Shown here one piece after another: positions 1 through 9,210 of a stretch of 64,000 bases of DNA. The DNA is taken from contig NZ_CBCSCO010000001.1 in NCBI RefSeq assembly GCF_965138505.1, positions 558,001 to 622,000 on the forward strand. The letters are read 5' to 3'. The notes beneath the pieces are model-generated. The model saw only the letters and a list, made by a program, of their open reading frames with translations, had not been told where the DNA came from and did no database searches. This DNA comes from Litorimonas haliclonae (GTDB lineage: Bacteria > Pseudomonadota > Alphaproteobacteria > Caulobacterales > Maricaulaceae). Made by a program: the position numbers and the translations under genes. Position 1 is the first letter of the stretch; each line of letters begins with the position of its first letter.

Positions 1-21
1 TCGTCCGCTCCTGCCAACGCC

Positions 22-58
22 CCGTTTAAAACGGAAAATGAGGCGACCGCTGAAGCGG
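22..58 (-). terminator. Possible weak terminator after motA
   Basis: Two short inverted repeats follow the motA stop on the minus strand: CCGCT/AGCGG at 47-58 and CCGTTT/AAACGG at 22-34, with a run of only four T between them. The stems are short and the T-tract is poor, so this is tentative. Confidence 0.3.
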
Positions 59-106
59 CCCCTCTTATGGTTTTTCTGGAAAGGATATGAAGGCAAGATT
101 TGTTCA

Positions 107-976
107 TCAAGCTGCCACTTTTCTAAGCTCTTTCAAAGCCTCTTCAATCGAGGTGAAGCTTGGGCGCTGATGTTTCGGAGCGCTACGGCGCGCCACCTCA
201 ATCGCAATTTGCGTTTCATTTTTATGAAGACTGGACACCAGAACTTCTCTTATTAGAGCATAAAAATAATGCTCCTGCTCCCGGATTGATTTCACTTTAT
301 TTGCAAAGGGGCCGACGAGGGAATAGGCAAGGAAAACGCCCAAAAACGTTCCGACGAGCGCGCCGCCAATCATTCCGCCCAAAACCTCCGGCGGCTTATC
401 GATTGACGCCATTGTTTTAATTACGCCCAAAACAGCCGCGACAATCCCAAGCGCCGGCAAGGCGTCTGCCATGTTTTGTAAAGCGTGCGAGCCGTGAAGC
501 GCCTCTTCCTTCATCCCCTCGAGCTGCTTGTCCAAAAGCTCTTCGACCTGATAAACATCATCAAAGTTCATAAGCATGGAGCGAATTGTATCGCAGATCA
601 GCTCGACGAATTGTGTGGAGGCTAAAATACGCGGATATTGTTGAAATAAAGCGGACTCTTCCGGGTTTTCAATATGCTCTTCAACTTTAACCGGGCTTTC
701 TTTTGAAATCCGGACAAGCTCATGCATCAGGCAGAGCAAGTCTTGATAGTCTGATTTTTTCCATTTCGGGCCTTTGAAGACCGCCAGAATGTCTTTCCCA
801 GTAGACTTGATGGTGTGCATGTCGTTTCCGCACGCAAAAGCCCCAATGGCAGCCCCGCCGATAATCATCATCTCATACGGCAGAGAATGCAGAATAATTT
901 CCAGCTTGCCTCCCGCGAGCATGTACCCACCGAAGACGCAAATCACTGTTAGAATAATACCGAAGATGGAGCTCAT
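107..976 (-). CDS. motA: Flagellar motor stator protein MotA
   Basis: MotA is the inner-membrane stator subunit that, with MotB, forms the ion channel turning the flagellar rotor. The 289-residue length is normal. Hydrophobic segments lie near residues 4-22, 33-50, 170-190 and 200-224. The segment around 172-180 (ALPALGIVA) and the Gly-rich block GGALVGTFLGVFLAY near 204-218 are typical of the last two MotA helices; the long charged stretch between is the cytoplasmic loop that contacts FliG. The ATG start gives the usual short N-terminus before the first helix. It lies downstream of fliM in the same direction, 59-88 bases away depending on the context counted, and motB is divergent across fliM. 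Identification is firm. Confidence 0.95.
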   Translation of the reverse strand: MSSIFGIILTVICVFGGYMLAGGKLEIILHSLPYEMMIIGGAAIGAFACGNDMHTIKSTGKDILAVFKGPKWKKSDYQDLLCLMHELVRISKESPVKVEEHIENPEESALFQQYPRILASTQFVELICDTIRSMLMNFDDVYQVEELLDKQLEGMKEEALHGSHALQNMADALPALGIVAAVLGVIKTMASIDKPPEVLGGMIGGALVGTFLGVFLAYSLVGPFANKVKSIREQEHYFYALIREVLVSSLHKNETQIAIEVARRSAPKHQRPSFTSIEEALKELRKVAA

Positions 977-1064
977 GATTCGAGCCTTACCATCCCAAAT
1001 ATTACCTATTCTTTAAGAATGTTCTGATTACGCACTTGACGAAGCTTTAAGCACATTTTTATTG

Positions 1065-2036
1065 TCAGCAGACAACATCACTGCGAAATTCATCGGATAT
1101 GTCTTCGCTAAGTTTCACAGCGCGCCGGGTTTTATGAATCCCCAATAAACCATTGGCAACGGCAAGACGCTGATTACGCATTTCGACTTCAAGACTTATA
1201 TTTTCCAATGAGACTCCGGGAAGCGGTAGAATCTGACCGATCTCCAACCGGGTGCAATCTGCAACTGACATTTGAAAACTGTCAAGCACAGCTCTGACGG
1301 ACGTAACGCTTTTATCAATGTGCCGTCCCAAAAACTTCGCGTTTTCCGGCAAGAGAACGTCGTCGGCCGTTTCATTCTCAATGTGAGCGGCCTCGAGAGT
1401 TTCCTCCAAAAAGCTTTGAGGCAATATGATACTTAGAGAAACCGGTTGCGCGTCTTCGCCCTCTGCCAATTGAGCCTGAAAGCTCATTTCAATCCGGCGC
1501 CAGCTTTTGTGCTCGTCCGACATCATAAAAGCTGTCAGTTCTGTTTCTTCTTTTTGAAACTCTAAACGATTTGTCTGCGGCTTAGTTTGATCTTCCTGAC
1601 CCTTGCCTTCTTCAGCCGCGCCCAACATTTTCACGAGGTCTTTTTTCAAAAACGTGATAAGAGGTTCCATTAAAAACAGATCCAGCTCTGAAACGGAATG
1701 GTCTTTCAAGCCCGATAGATCGCTTATCCGTCCGTCGATTCCGCTTTTGTTGAGGATCGCGGCTAATGTCGTGTCAAACAGGAATAGGCTTTCAGTAACT
1801 TTTTCATCTCGGCCTAACCCTGCATAGAGACCGTCTTCGGGGAGCGCTTTGGCAAGCTCCTCCCGAATTATTCCTGTCGTTGTCAAATCACTTACTGTCC
1901 AGGTCAGGTCTGGGGTCAACTCTTCCAGAAGACTTAAACACCCTTCCGTTGTGTCCTCCCAGACATAAGCCACATCCGCATCTTTGATGTCAGTGACAAC
2001 AGATTGGGTCATCAATTTTTTGCGTAATACGCTCAT
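1065..2036 (-). CDS. fliM: Divergent FliM-type flagellar motor switch protein
   Basis: A C-ring switch protein that would link FliG to FliN and set rotation direction. The last ~90 residues show a FliN/FliM C-terminal (SpoA) fold: LDSFQMSVADCTRLEIGQILPLPG followed by alternating beta residues. The middle (FLMEPLITFLKKDLVKML and a beta-rich region) fits the FliM core. The N-terminal CheY-binding peptide typical of FliM is not visible, so the assignment rests on the SpoA domain and location beside motA, an order resembling rhizobial motA-fliM clusters. The reading frame can be extended to a TTG at 2090; I prefer ATG at 2036, although its ribosome site (GAG) is weak. The fliF operon has fliN and fliG but no fliM, which supports this call. 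Confidence 0.75.
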   Translation of the reverse strand: MSVLRKKLMTQSVVTDIKDADVAYVWEDTTEGCLSLLEELTPDLTWTVSDLTTTGIIREELAKALPEDGLYAGLGRDEKVTESLFLFDTTLAAILNKSGIDGRISDLSGLKDHSVSELDLFLMEPLITFLKKDLVKMLGAAEEGKGQEDQTKPQTNRLEFQKEETELTAFMMSDEHKSWRRIEMSFQAQLAEGEDAQPVSLSIILPQSFLEETLEAAHIENETADDVLLPENAKFLGRHIDKSVTSVRAVLDSFQMSVADCTRLEIGQILPLPGVSLENISLEVEMRNQRLAVANGLLGIHKTRRAVKLSEDISDEFRSDVVC

Positions 2037-2102
2037 TATAGTCTCGGTGTTCAAGTGTACCCGCCCTGAATAGATATCCAACCCTTGCAATTCTCTTAAT
2101 TT

Positions 2103-2117
2103 TTAAGCGAATTTTAA
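2103..2117. promoter_or_regulatory. Putative CtrA box between fliM and motB
   Basis: The sequence TTAAGCGAATTTTAA is a perfect TTAA-N7-TTAA, the established binding pattern of the alphaproteobacterial cell-cycle regulator CtrA. It lies in the divergent promoter region, 66 bases from the fliM ATG and 72 bases from the motB ATG. Known role of CtrA in flagellar gene control makes it plausible; binding here is inference. Confidence 0.55.
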
Positions 2118-2189
2118 CCGTGTTTCTTACCTCGAAACTTAGACTTTCCTGTCACATTTTGTCCCAACACGAAAATGGGTTTATAAATA

Positions 2190-2975
2190 ATGAGTGACGC
2201 GCCGCGCCCGATAATCATCAGGAAGAAGAAGGTATATGCGGCTGAAGGGCATCATGGCGGAGCTTGGAAAGTTGCATATGCAGATTTCGTAACGGCGATG
2301 ATGGCGTTCTTTCTTCTGATGTGGCTTTTGAATGCCACAACCGAAGAGCAGCGCAAAGGGATTGCCGATTACTTTAATCCCAGCATTCCATTGGCTGCTG
2401 TATCCGGAGGAGGCTCAGACGCCCTTCAAGGGGATTCAATTTTTGCAGATTACACAATCGCAAAAAATGGCACTGGAGCTGACAAAAAAGCTCCTGAAAA
2501 AGCTGCCAAACAGGATGTATCAGACATAGATAAGCAGGTAGAGTCATTGAACAAAGCCTTAGCCGCAGAAGAAAACGGCCTCGCCGCGCACATGCAAATA
2601 AAGATGAGTCCAGAAGGACTAGTCATCGAATTGACGGATCAACGCGAAGAACCTCTCTTTAGATCCGGCAGCGCCAGTCCCTCCCCGGTTTTGTCGCGAC
2701 TCACTCAGATTGTAGCGGAGTCTTTTAACTCGATTGCGAATGACATTAAAATTGTGGGCCACACAGACAGTTTTAGCTTTAAGGGGAGCTCTGGATATTC
2801 GAACTGGGATCTTTCCACCGACCGGGCAAATACTGCGCGTAAATTATTGTCCCAACACGGCTTTCCGCTTGAACAAATTTCGGAGGTCTCTGGGAAGTCC
2901 TCGACAGCTCCCTTATCAGACGATCCGTATTCTCCGCAGAACAGGCGAATATCCATCACTATTTTACATGGCTAA
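2190..2975 (+). CDS. motB: Flagellar motor stator protein MotB
   Basis: MotB anchors the stator to peptidoglycan and carries the ion-binding aspartate. The single membrane helix spans about residues 26-48, with the conserved Asp32 in YADFVTAMMAFF. A linker follows, then an OmpA-like peptidoglycan-binding domain from about 140 to 259, including GHTDS and the terminal NRRISI motif. At 261 residues it is slightly shorter than enterobacterial MotB (308) because the linker is short. The start ATG is preceded by an AT-rich stretch without a strong Shine-Dalgarno. It diverges from fliM-motA, so the stator pair is split over two transcripts. Confidence 0.95.
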   Translation: MSDAPRPIIIRKKKVYAAEGHHGGAWKVAYADFVTAMMAFFLLMWLLNATTEEQRKGIADYFNPSIPLAAVSGGGSDALQGDSIFADYTIAKNGTGADKKAPEKAAKQDVSDIDKQVESLNKALAAEENGLAAHMQIKMSPEGLVIELTDQREEPLFRSGSASPSPVLSRLTQIVAESFNSIANDIKIVGHTDSFSFKGSSGYSNWDLSTDRANTARKLLSQHGFPLEQISEVSGKSSTAPLSDDPYSPQNRRISITILHG

Positions 2976-3080
2976 ACGCCTGAATCCTTTCGCTTTCTGA
3001 AGCGCAGCCCCCTTTACACACTTTATTAACCGCGCCCGTCTAACTTTGAAGCACATACATTTACTTCAAGGATTGAACGA

Positions 3081-4373
3081 ATGACTATATCTTCTTCCCT
3101 AAATGCAGGGGTCATGGGTCTAAACGTCAATGCGACACGCTTGGCAACGATCTCGGACAATATCGCTAACTCCGCCACTTACGGCTACAAAAGAAGCGAT
3201 GTTGATTTTTCAAGTCTAGTCATCGATCAAGGCCAATCCAGCTACTCGGCCGGCGGCGTACGAGCAACTAATTACAAAGACGTTACGAGCACAGGCTCCC
3301 TTATTTCTACAGGTCGCTCTCTAGATATTGCTATCGACGGCAACGGTATGATCCCTGTCACCAATTTTGCAGGTGTCTCCCAAAATGGCGGCGAACGTGA
3401 TTTCATGATGGTGCCAACAGGCGGGTTTTCTGCAGATGAAGATGGGTTCCTTCGCACAACAAGCGGCCTGTACCTTCTAGGATGGCCTACTGATGCAGCT
3501 GGCAATGTTGAGAACGCAAGCCGAGGCACTACAGCAGGCCTGCAACCTGTCAACACAAGCATTGGACAGTTCAGTGCTGAACCTACGCGTAACCTTAATC
3601 TCGGCGTAAACCTACCTGCCGATGTTAGCGGCGCAACTGATCCTTACGTCCTACCTATAGATTACTATGATGCCTTAGGTCTTGGGCAATCCCTTTCATT
3701 AACATTTGAACCCGATACATCGGTCGGAGCCGCCCCGAATAGCTGGAATGTAACTGTCACAGATAGCGCCGGTGACCCAACCGTTCCGGTCGCGTCTTTC
3801 GGAGTAACTTTTAACGGCAATACAAATGGCGGTTCAATTGCTTCTGTTACTGCCGGCGCTGGCGCTACTTATGATGCGGCCACCGGCGAACTTGCGTTTG
3901 CCGTAGAAGGCGGTCCCATGAACGCCTTTATCGGTCGTCCAAATGGTACGTCCGGCTTAACGCAGTTAGGAACCAGCTTCTCTCCTTATGACGTCAACAA
4001 AGACGGCTCGCCTGTTGGTGACCTTCAATCTGTTGAGGTAACGCCAGAAGGTTTCTTGGAAGCTGTATATAATACCGGCTTTCGCCGAACAATCTTTCAG
4101 GTTCCTGTCGCGGATGTCCCAAATGCAAATGGATTGGAAGCTTTGGGTAACCAGGCTTACACAACCTCCTCTGACAGCGGCGATGTTTACCTTTGGGACG
4201 CCGGAGACGGCCCAACCGGGAACCTCGCCGGTTACGCCTTAATGGAATCCAATACGGATATTGCGTCGGAACTGACCAACCTGATCGAAACGCAGCGCGC
4301 TTATTCTTCAAACGCCAAGATTATTCAGACGGTTGACGAAATGTTGCAGGAAACGACCAATCTCAAGCGATAG
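3081..4373 (+). CDS. flgE: Flagellar hook protein FlgE
   Basis: FlgE polymerises into the hook, the universal joint between rod and filament. The N-terminus (SSSLNAGVMGLNVNATRLATISDNIANSATYGYKR) is the conserved flagellar rod/hook heptad region with the NxANxxTxGYK signature. The C-terminus carries the matching Ser-Asn-Thr-Asp-Ile and ETQRAYSSNAKIIQTVDEM helix. Between them is a long variable domain. At 430 residues it is within the family range (about 400-590). A ribosome site AAGGA precedes the ATG. It is followed at 57 bases by flgK, so flgE-flgK-flgL-flgI probably form one transcription unit. Confidence 0.92.
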   Translation: MTISSSLNAGVMGLNVNATRLATISDNIANSATYGYKRSDVDFSSLVIDQGQSSYSAGGVRATNYKDVTSTGSLISTGRSLDIAIDGNGMIPVTNFAGVSQNGGERDFMMVPTGGFSADEDGFLRTTSGLYLLGWPTDAAGNVENASRGTTAGLQPVNTSIGQFSAEPTRNLNLGVNLPADVSGATDPYVLPIDYYDALGLGQSLSLTFEPDTSVGAAPNSWNVTVTDSAGDPTVPVASFGVTFNGNTNGGSIASVTAGAGATYDAATGELAFAVEGGPMNAFIGRPNGTSGLTQLGTSFSPYDVNKDGSPVGDLQSVEVTPEGFLEAVYNTGFRRTIFQVPVADVPNANGLEALGNQAYTTSSDSGDVYLWDAGDGPTGNLAGYALMESNTDIASELTNLIETQRAYSSNAKIIQTVDEMLQETTNLKR

Positions 4374-4430
4374 AGATAGCCATTGATAATCGTGGTTATG
4401 TCTGCTTTGAATCTTAATCAGGACGCCTAA

Positions 4431-5900
4431 ATGTCTTTAACGCAAGCTTTATCCAGTGCCAATTCGGGCCTTGCGAGCAGCAGTCGTCGGGCAGATGTTG
4501 CGGCCTCCAATATTGCGAATGCATCCACGCCGGGCTATGTCCGGCGAAATGTCATTACGTCTGAAAATGTTTCCGGCAGCCAAGGAAATGGCGTTCGCGT
4601 ATCGGCTATCGAGCGCGCTCAGGACATGGCAATTAGCCGCCTTAGGCGCGACGCTGATTCAGCGGCTGGACGCTCTTCGGTCATTGCCCAAGCCTATCAA
4701 ACCTTAAATACCGAACTCGGAAGCCCCGGCGACGGATACGGCCTTTTCGCCACGCTAGAAAACTTTGAAGCGTCCTTGAAAAGTCTTGAGGCCACGCCTG
4801 AATCAGCTGCGCTTCAGAACGCTGTCTTTTCCGCCGCTAATGAGACGGCGCACCAATTCAACGCTTTGTCCCACATTGTATCTTCTATGCGGGAGACGGC
4901 TGACAGCAATATAAATCGGTCTGTGCAGAAGGTGAACGACTCCCTCTATCGCTTGCAGGAACTCAACACACAAATTAGCGGGCTGAATGAGCTCAGCGGC
5001 GAAGGCGCCGCCTTAGAAGATGAACGCCAAAGGCTCATTAACGAAATCTCTGAAATCATTCCTATTAAAGATATTCCTCGGGATAACGGTCAAGTCGATA
5101 TTCTGACGAGCTCCGGCGTTTATTTACTGTCCGGTACGGTGAAAGAGCTCTCCTTTGAACGCGCCGGCGTCATTACAGAAACAGATCGCTTTGGCGAAAC
5201 GGGTAGCCGTCTTTCTGGGCTCTTTGTCGGAGAACAGGAATTAACGCCCGGAACAGATGGCCGCCACGCACTTCAATCCGGCAGCTTGGCCGGCGAATTT
5301 GCTATAAGAGACTCTGTCGCCACTGACTTTTCTGATTCACTTGATGGATTAGCAGCAGATTTGATTACCCGTTTTTCAGACGACGCATTGGATCCGACCA
5401 AAGCAGCAGGCGCGCCAGGTATATTCACGGATAATGGGGCAGCCTTTGATCCGGTGAACCTATCCGGGGCAGCCTCTCGATTTAGCCTTAACAGCTCTAT
5501 TAATCCTAATGCCGGCGGAGATGTGTCGCGCCTTAGAGACGGCCTCGGTGCTACGACGCCTGGCAACACCGGAAACACGTCAATTATTACGGCCATGCTT
5601 GACGCGATGAATGCGCCTCAAAACGCGCCCGCTGGAACCAAATTGCAAGGACAGTTCTCTGTCATGGGAGCAACTGCTGGGTTCACCTCTCAAATCGGCG
5701 AACAAACTCTGCGACATGAATCCATCAATGCCAGCACGACGGCACGACGGGATATCCTTAGTGACACAGAACTAAGCCAATCCGCAGTTGATACAGATGC
5801 CGAATTACAGAACCTATTGGTAATCGAGCAGGCTTACGCCGCTAATGCCCGGGTCATTCAGACCATTGGCGATATGCTTGATCGTCTGATGCAGCTTTAG
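4431..5900 (+). CDS. flgK: Flagellar hook-associated protein 1 FlgK
   Basis: FlgK forms the first junction ring between hook and filament. The N-terminal 45 residues (SLTQALSSANSGLASSSRRADVAASNIANASTPGYVRR) and the C-terminal VDTDAELQNLLVIEQAYAANARVIQTIGDMLDRLM are the conserved rod-type coiled-coil ends shared by FlgE/FlgK. A coiled region near residues 150-210 follows the HAP1 pattern. The length, 489 residues, is close to the usual 480-550. It is followed 8 bases later by flgL, its usual partner. Confidence 0.93.
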   Translation: MSLTQALSSANSGLASSSRRADVAASNIANASTPGYVRRNVITSENVSGSQGNGVRVSAIERAQDMAISRLRRDADSAAGRSSVIAQAYQTLNTELGSPGDGYGLFATLENFEASLKSLEATPESAALQNAVFSAANETAHQFNALSHIVSSMRETADSNINRSVQKVNDSLYRLQELNTQISGLNELSGEGAALEDERQRLINEISEIIPIKDIPRDNGQVDILTSSGVYLLSGTVKELSFERAGVITETDRFGETGSRLSGLFVGEQELTPGTDGRHALQSGSLAGEFAIRDSVATDFSDSLDGLAADLITRFSDDALDPTKAAGAPGIFTDNGAAFDPVNLSGAASRFSLNSSINPNAGGDVSRLRDGLGATTPGNTGNTSIITAMLDAMNAPQNAPAGTKLQGQFSVMGATAGFTSQIGEQTLRHESINASTTARRDILSDTELSQSAVDTDAELQNLLVIEQAYAANARVIQTIGDMLDRLMQL

Positions 5901-5908
5901 GATACGAT

Positions 5909-6913
5909 ATGCAAGTCAGCAGCTATCCCGATCTCTTGTCCTATACGCGGCGCAATCGCACGACTGCGCAAATCAGAGATCGGCTTCAAACAGCCTCCGA
6001 AGAAGCCGTGACAGGATTAAAAGCGGACATGACCGCCGCCACCAAAGGGGATTTGGGGCAAGCTCATCTATTGAAAAAAGCTCAAAGCGATATTGAACAA
6101 TCGCAACAAATCAACACGCTCTCAAAATCTCGGTTAAACTTGGTTTCCGGCGCTCTCACAAATACTCTTGAAACAATAGATAATATCGACAGCCGGGCCA
6201 TCATTGCCCTTCATGCTGAAAATGTCTTTGGCACAGACGCCATTATCAGCGAAGCGCGGGCGAGCATCGAAAACATTATGAGCGCCCTTTCCGTAAGGCA
6301 TGGCGAGCGAAACCTTTTTTCCGGCGATCAAACTGATGCGCCAACATTTGAAGATGCGGATGTTCTGCTTTCCGATATCGAAGGGTTAATTTCCAGTGCG
6401 CCCGACACGGCTTCTGCCTTAACGGCTATCGATGATTATTTTAGCGACGGCGGCGACTTCGAAACCCGTATCTATCAAGGCGGCGACGGTAACGCCCCGC
6501 TATTACCCATCGGCAATGGCCGCAGCCTTCAGGTTCCTGTCTCAGGCTCTCATGAAAGCATCAAAGATGTACTGAAGGGTTTGGCGATCATGGCAACGGC
6601 AAAGAATGCTCTCCCCGCAGGAGATAAAGAGTCATTTAATACCCTCGTCACCAATGGCGCCTCATCCATCACGCAGGCCACAAACGGCTTGGTTAAGCTG
6701 GAAGCTGAAATTGGTATCCTCAATCAAAGTTTGGAAACCGCCAGCAAGCAGAATGAAAGCGAAGCGATAGCCCTATCTACTGCGTTTCAAAATCTTTTCG
6801 GACGCGATCAATATGAAGCCGCGGCGGAGCTTCAACAGCTACAAGTGCAGCTAGAAGCCTCTTATGCGATTACGGCTCGCCTCTCCAACCTTACCCTAAC
6901 GAACTATCTGTGA
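5909..6913 (+). CDS. flgL: Flagellar hook-associated protein 3 FlgL
   Basis: FlgL is the second hook-filament junction protein and is related to flagellin. The N-terminal helix QVSSYPDLLSYTRRNRTTAQIRDRLQTASEEAVTG and the C-terminal EAIALSTAFQNLFGRDQYEAAAELQQLQVQLEASYAITARLSNLTL match the flagellin-like D0/D1 ends. Its 334 residues are in the normal range. It starts 8 bases after flgK and ends next to the flgI start, which implies translational coupling. Confidence 0.88.
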   Translation: MQVSSYPDLLSYTRRNRTTAQIRDRLQTASEEAVTGLKADMTAATKGDLGQAHLLKKAQSDIEQSQQINTLSKSRLNLVSGALTNTLETIDNIDSRAIIALHAENVFGTDAIISEARASIENIMSALSVRHGERNLFSGDQTDAPTFEDADVLLSDIEGLISSAPDTASALTAIDDYFSDGGDFETRIYQGGDGNAPLLPIGNGRSLQVPVSGSHESIKDVLKGLAIMATAKNALPAGDKESFNTLVTNGASSITQATNGLVKLEAEIGILNQSLETASKQNESEAIALSTAFQNLFGRDQYEAAAELQQLQVQLEASYAITARLSNLTLTNYL

Positions 6914-6918
6914 TATCT

Positions 6919-8031
6919 ATGCGCTCTTTTTTACATTCATTGTTGGGTCTGTTTCTGGCGGCAACAATACTTTTTCCCGTCACCGCTGAAGCGAGTGTTA
7001 AAATTAAAGACATTGTTGATGTTGAAGGCGTTAGGAGCAATGATCTGGTAGGATATGGCCTCGTCATAGGTCTGGACGGCACCGGAGATACCATCCGAAA
7101 TTCCCCTTATACGGAAGAAGCCCTCTCAAATATCTTGGAGCGCCTCGGCGTAAATATTCAGGGCAGTGATTTCCGTCCGAATAACGTCGCAGCCGTTTTA
7201 GTTACGGCATCTCTGCCCCCTTTTGGTCGGCTGGGATCTAAAATCGATATTAACGTCTCATCTATCGGTGATGCCAAGAGCCTGGCAGGTGGAATGCTCG
7301 TTATGACGCCCCTTAATGCGGCGGACGGCGAAGTTTACGCGCTCGCTCAAGGCAGCGTTCTAATCAGCGGCTTCCAAGCCGAAGGGGAAAGCGCCTCTAT
7401 CACCGAAGGCGTCCCGACATCCGGTACCATCCCTAATGGCGCCCGTATAGAACGGGAAATCAATTTCGATTTCGGTAAGATGAAGAGCATCCGCTTAGCT
7501 TTGCGTTCACCTGACTTCACGACGGCCGAGCGTCTGGAATCCAAAATTAATACGAGCTTGGGCGGGAAATACGCGCTCCTTCTCGACTCCGGCACGGTCG
7601 AACTGGATTTATCTCAGGTTGGCGTTTCACCGGCTCGGTTAATGGGCCGAATTGAAAATTTAACGTTACAGCCGGCACAGAAAGCGCGTGTCGTGGTGGA
7701 TAAACGTTCCGGCACAATCGTGCTTGGCCAAGACGTAAAAGTCTCCTCAGTCGCGATTGCGCAGGGCAATTTGTCAATTACAATTTCGGAAACCCCTGTC
7801 GCTTCGCAGCCCAACCCATTTGGATTTGGAGATACTATTGTTTTGCCCCGCACAGATATTTCTGTTCGTGACGGCGAACCAGGAAATATTGCAATTCTCG
7901 AAGATAACGTTACTTTGCCTGACCTGGTGGCCGGACTCAACGCCCTCGGCGTTTCCCCTCGGGAGATGATTGATATCCTAAAGACCATTAAAACGGCCGG
8001 CGCCTTGCACGCCGAACTTGTTCTACAATAG
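6919..8031 (+). CDS. flgI: Flagellar P-ring protein FlgI
   Basis: FlgI builds the periplasmic P ring around the rod. A signal peptide covers about residues 1-25 (MRSFLHSLLGLFLAATILFPVTAEA). The mature start VKIKDIVDVEGVRSNDLVGYGLVIGLDGTGD and the block RPNNVAAVLVTASLPPFGRLGSKIDINVSSIGDAKSL are hallmark FlgI sequence; the C-terminus NALGVSPREMIDILKTIKTAGALHAELVLQ is also diagnostic. I chose ATG 6919; a GTG at 6910 that overlaps the flgL stop is an alternative. Length about 370, as in the family. FlgH and FlgA, its usual partners, are not in the window. Confidence 0.96.
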   Translation: MRSFLHSLLGLFLAATILFPVTAEASVKIKDIVDVEGVRSNDLVGYGLVIGLDGTGDTIRNSPYTEEALSNILERLGVNIQGSDFRPNNVAAVLVTASLPPFGRLGSKIDINVSSIGDAKSLAGGMLVMTPLNAADGEVYALAQGSVLISGFQAEGESASITEGVPTSGTIPNGARIEREINFDFGKMKSIRLALRSPDFTTAERLESKINTSLGGKYALLLDSGTVELDLSQVGVSPARLMGRIENLTLQPAQKARVVVDKRSGTIVLGQDVKVSSVAIAQGNLSITISETPVASQPNPFGFGDTIVLPRTDISVRDGEPGNIAILEDNVTLPDLVAGLNALGVSPREMIDILKTIKTAGALHAELVLQ

Positions 8032-8094
8032 GAACAAGTCTTTTGAACTTTTCACAATTGTTAAAATAAGAAGTCGGAACTGAAACCCAGATTC

Positions 8095-9210
8095 TTAAGC
8101 GGAGTCGTCTTCGACAGGCGCTCTCACCAGAACGATTTTCTCGGATCTTTCTAGACTGGTTACAAAGCTCATGAAGCCGTTTATGGCTTTATCAGACTCT
8201 GTATCCGTTAAGTCCGGCAGTTCCTCAATTTCTTCTTTCATCCGCTCCGCCATACGCTGCGAGATATTTGCAAAAAGAAATTCGACGCATTCAGCAGATT
8301 CAGTTTCGCCGGCTTTCAGGGCCAACAGTAAATCTTCTTTGGGATAATCCTTAAAAATAATCTGGATGGCCGTTGTCGGAAGTCGAACTGGCAGGTCTTC
8401 AAAAGTAAGCATACTTTTACGTATTGCCTTGGCCCGTTCTTTATCAGCTGCTTCAAGGTCATCCATCAATTTGTCCCGCTTACTCTTGGACACCATGGAT
8501 AAGAGTTCGGCCGTATAAATGATGGCCGCATCATTCGTCGATTCAACCACGACATCCAGACACTTCTTACGGATCAGTTTTTCAATAGCGCGCTGCGCAA
8601 AAGGTGCGACGACCCGGTCTTCGGACAATATCTTTACATAAGTCACGGACATATCATCAGAAACTGTTGATAAAATTTCTCCCGCAAGGCCTGTCGGTAA
8701 TTTGGAAATAATAAAGGCTGAGATTTCGTTCTTCTGTGCCAAGAGGAATTCAATAATTTGCTCGACAGGTTTGGCCGACAGAGCGCCCCAAACATCACTC
8801 TCCATTCCGCTTGAAACAGGGGCTGCGGACGTCACGGTCAATCGTTTCAGCCTGTCCGTATCCAAAACCTTTTCAGCCATCTCCATGGCGCGTTCGGGCC
8901 CCGCCATCATCGTATTTTTTCGCCCATTCATTTTTACGACGAAATCCGCCACAACGGCAAGCATATCAGAACGGGGAACTTCGTGGAGTTGCTTAAGAGC
9001 TTCGACAAATTTGCGCAGATGCGCGTCAGAGAGTTTCTCAGCAATCGGGGCGGCAAATTCCGGCCCCATAGAAACCAGAATTATAGCAGCTCTCTGCGGT
9101 AGGCTTAAATGATCAATCTGCGGGGGGCGAGCATTGTTTCGCCCTGCTCCTCTTGCATGATCAGATCCCGAATTGTAATCACGGGCCGATACTGCATCAC
9201 CGTTCAACAT
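8095..9210 (-). CDS. fliG: Flagellar motor switch protein FliG
   Basis: FliG is the rotor protein that receives torque from MotA. After a non-conserved leader of about 35 residues, the sequence LPQRAAIILVSMGPEFAAPIAEKLSDAHLRKFVEALK starts the N-terminal FliG domain. The C-terminal half contains FEDLPVRLPTTAIQIIFKDYPKEDLLLALKAG and the charged NISQRMAERMKEEIEEL helix that matches the torque-helix region. The 371-residue length is slightly over the usual 330-350. The ATG at 9210 overlaps the fliP stop by one base (TGATG) behind GGAG, so it is the last gene of the fliF operon. It converges on flgI. Confidence 0.92.
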   Translation of the reverse strand: MLNGDAVSARDYNSGSDHARGAGRNNARPPQIDHLSLPQRAAIILVSMGPEFAAPIAEKLSDAHLRKFVEALKQLHEVPRSDMLAVVADFVVKMNGRKNTMMAGPERAMEMAEKVLDTDRLKRLTVTSAAPVSSGMESDVWGALSAKPVEQIIEFLLAQKNEISAFIISKLPTGLAGEILSTVSDDMSVTYVKILSEDRVVAPFAQRAIEKLIRKKCLDVVVESTNDAAIIYTAELLSMVSKSKRDKLMDDLEAADKERAKAIRKSMLTFEDLPVRLPTTAIQIIFKDYPKEDLLLALKAGETESAECVEFLFANISQRMAERMKEEIEELPDLTDTESDKAINGFMSFVTSLERSEKIVLVRAPVEDDSA

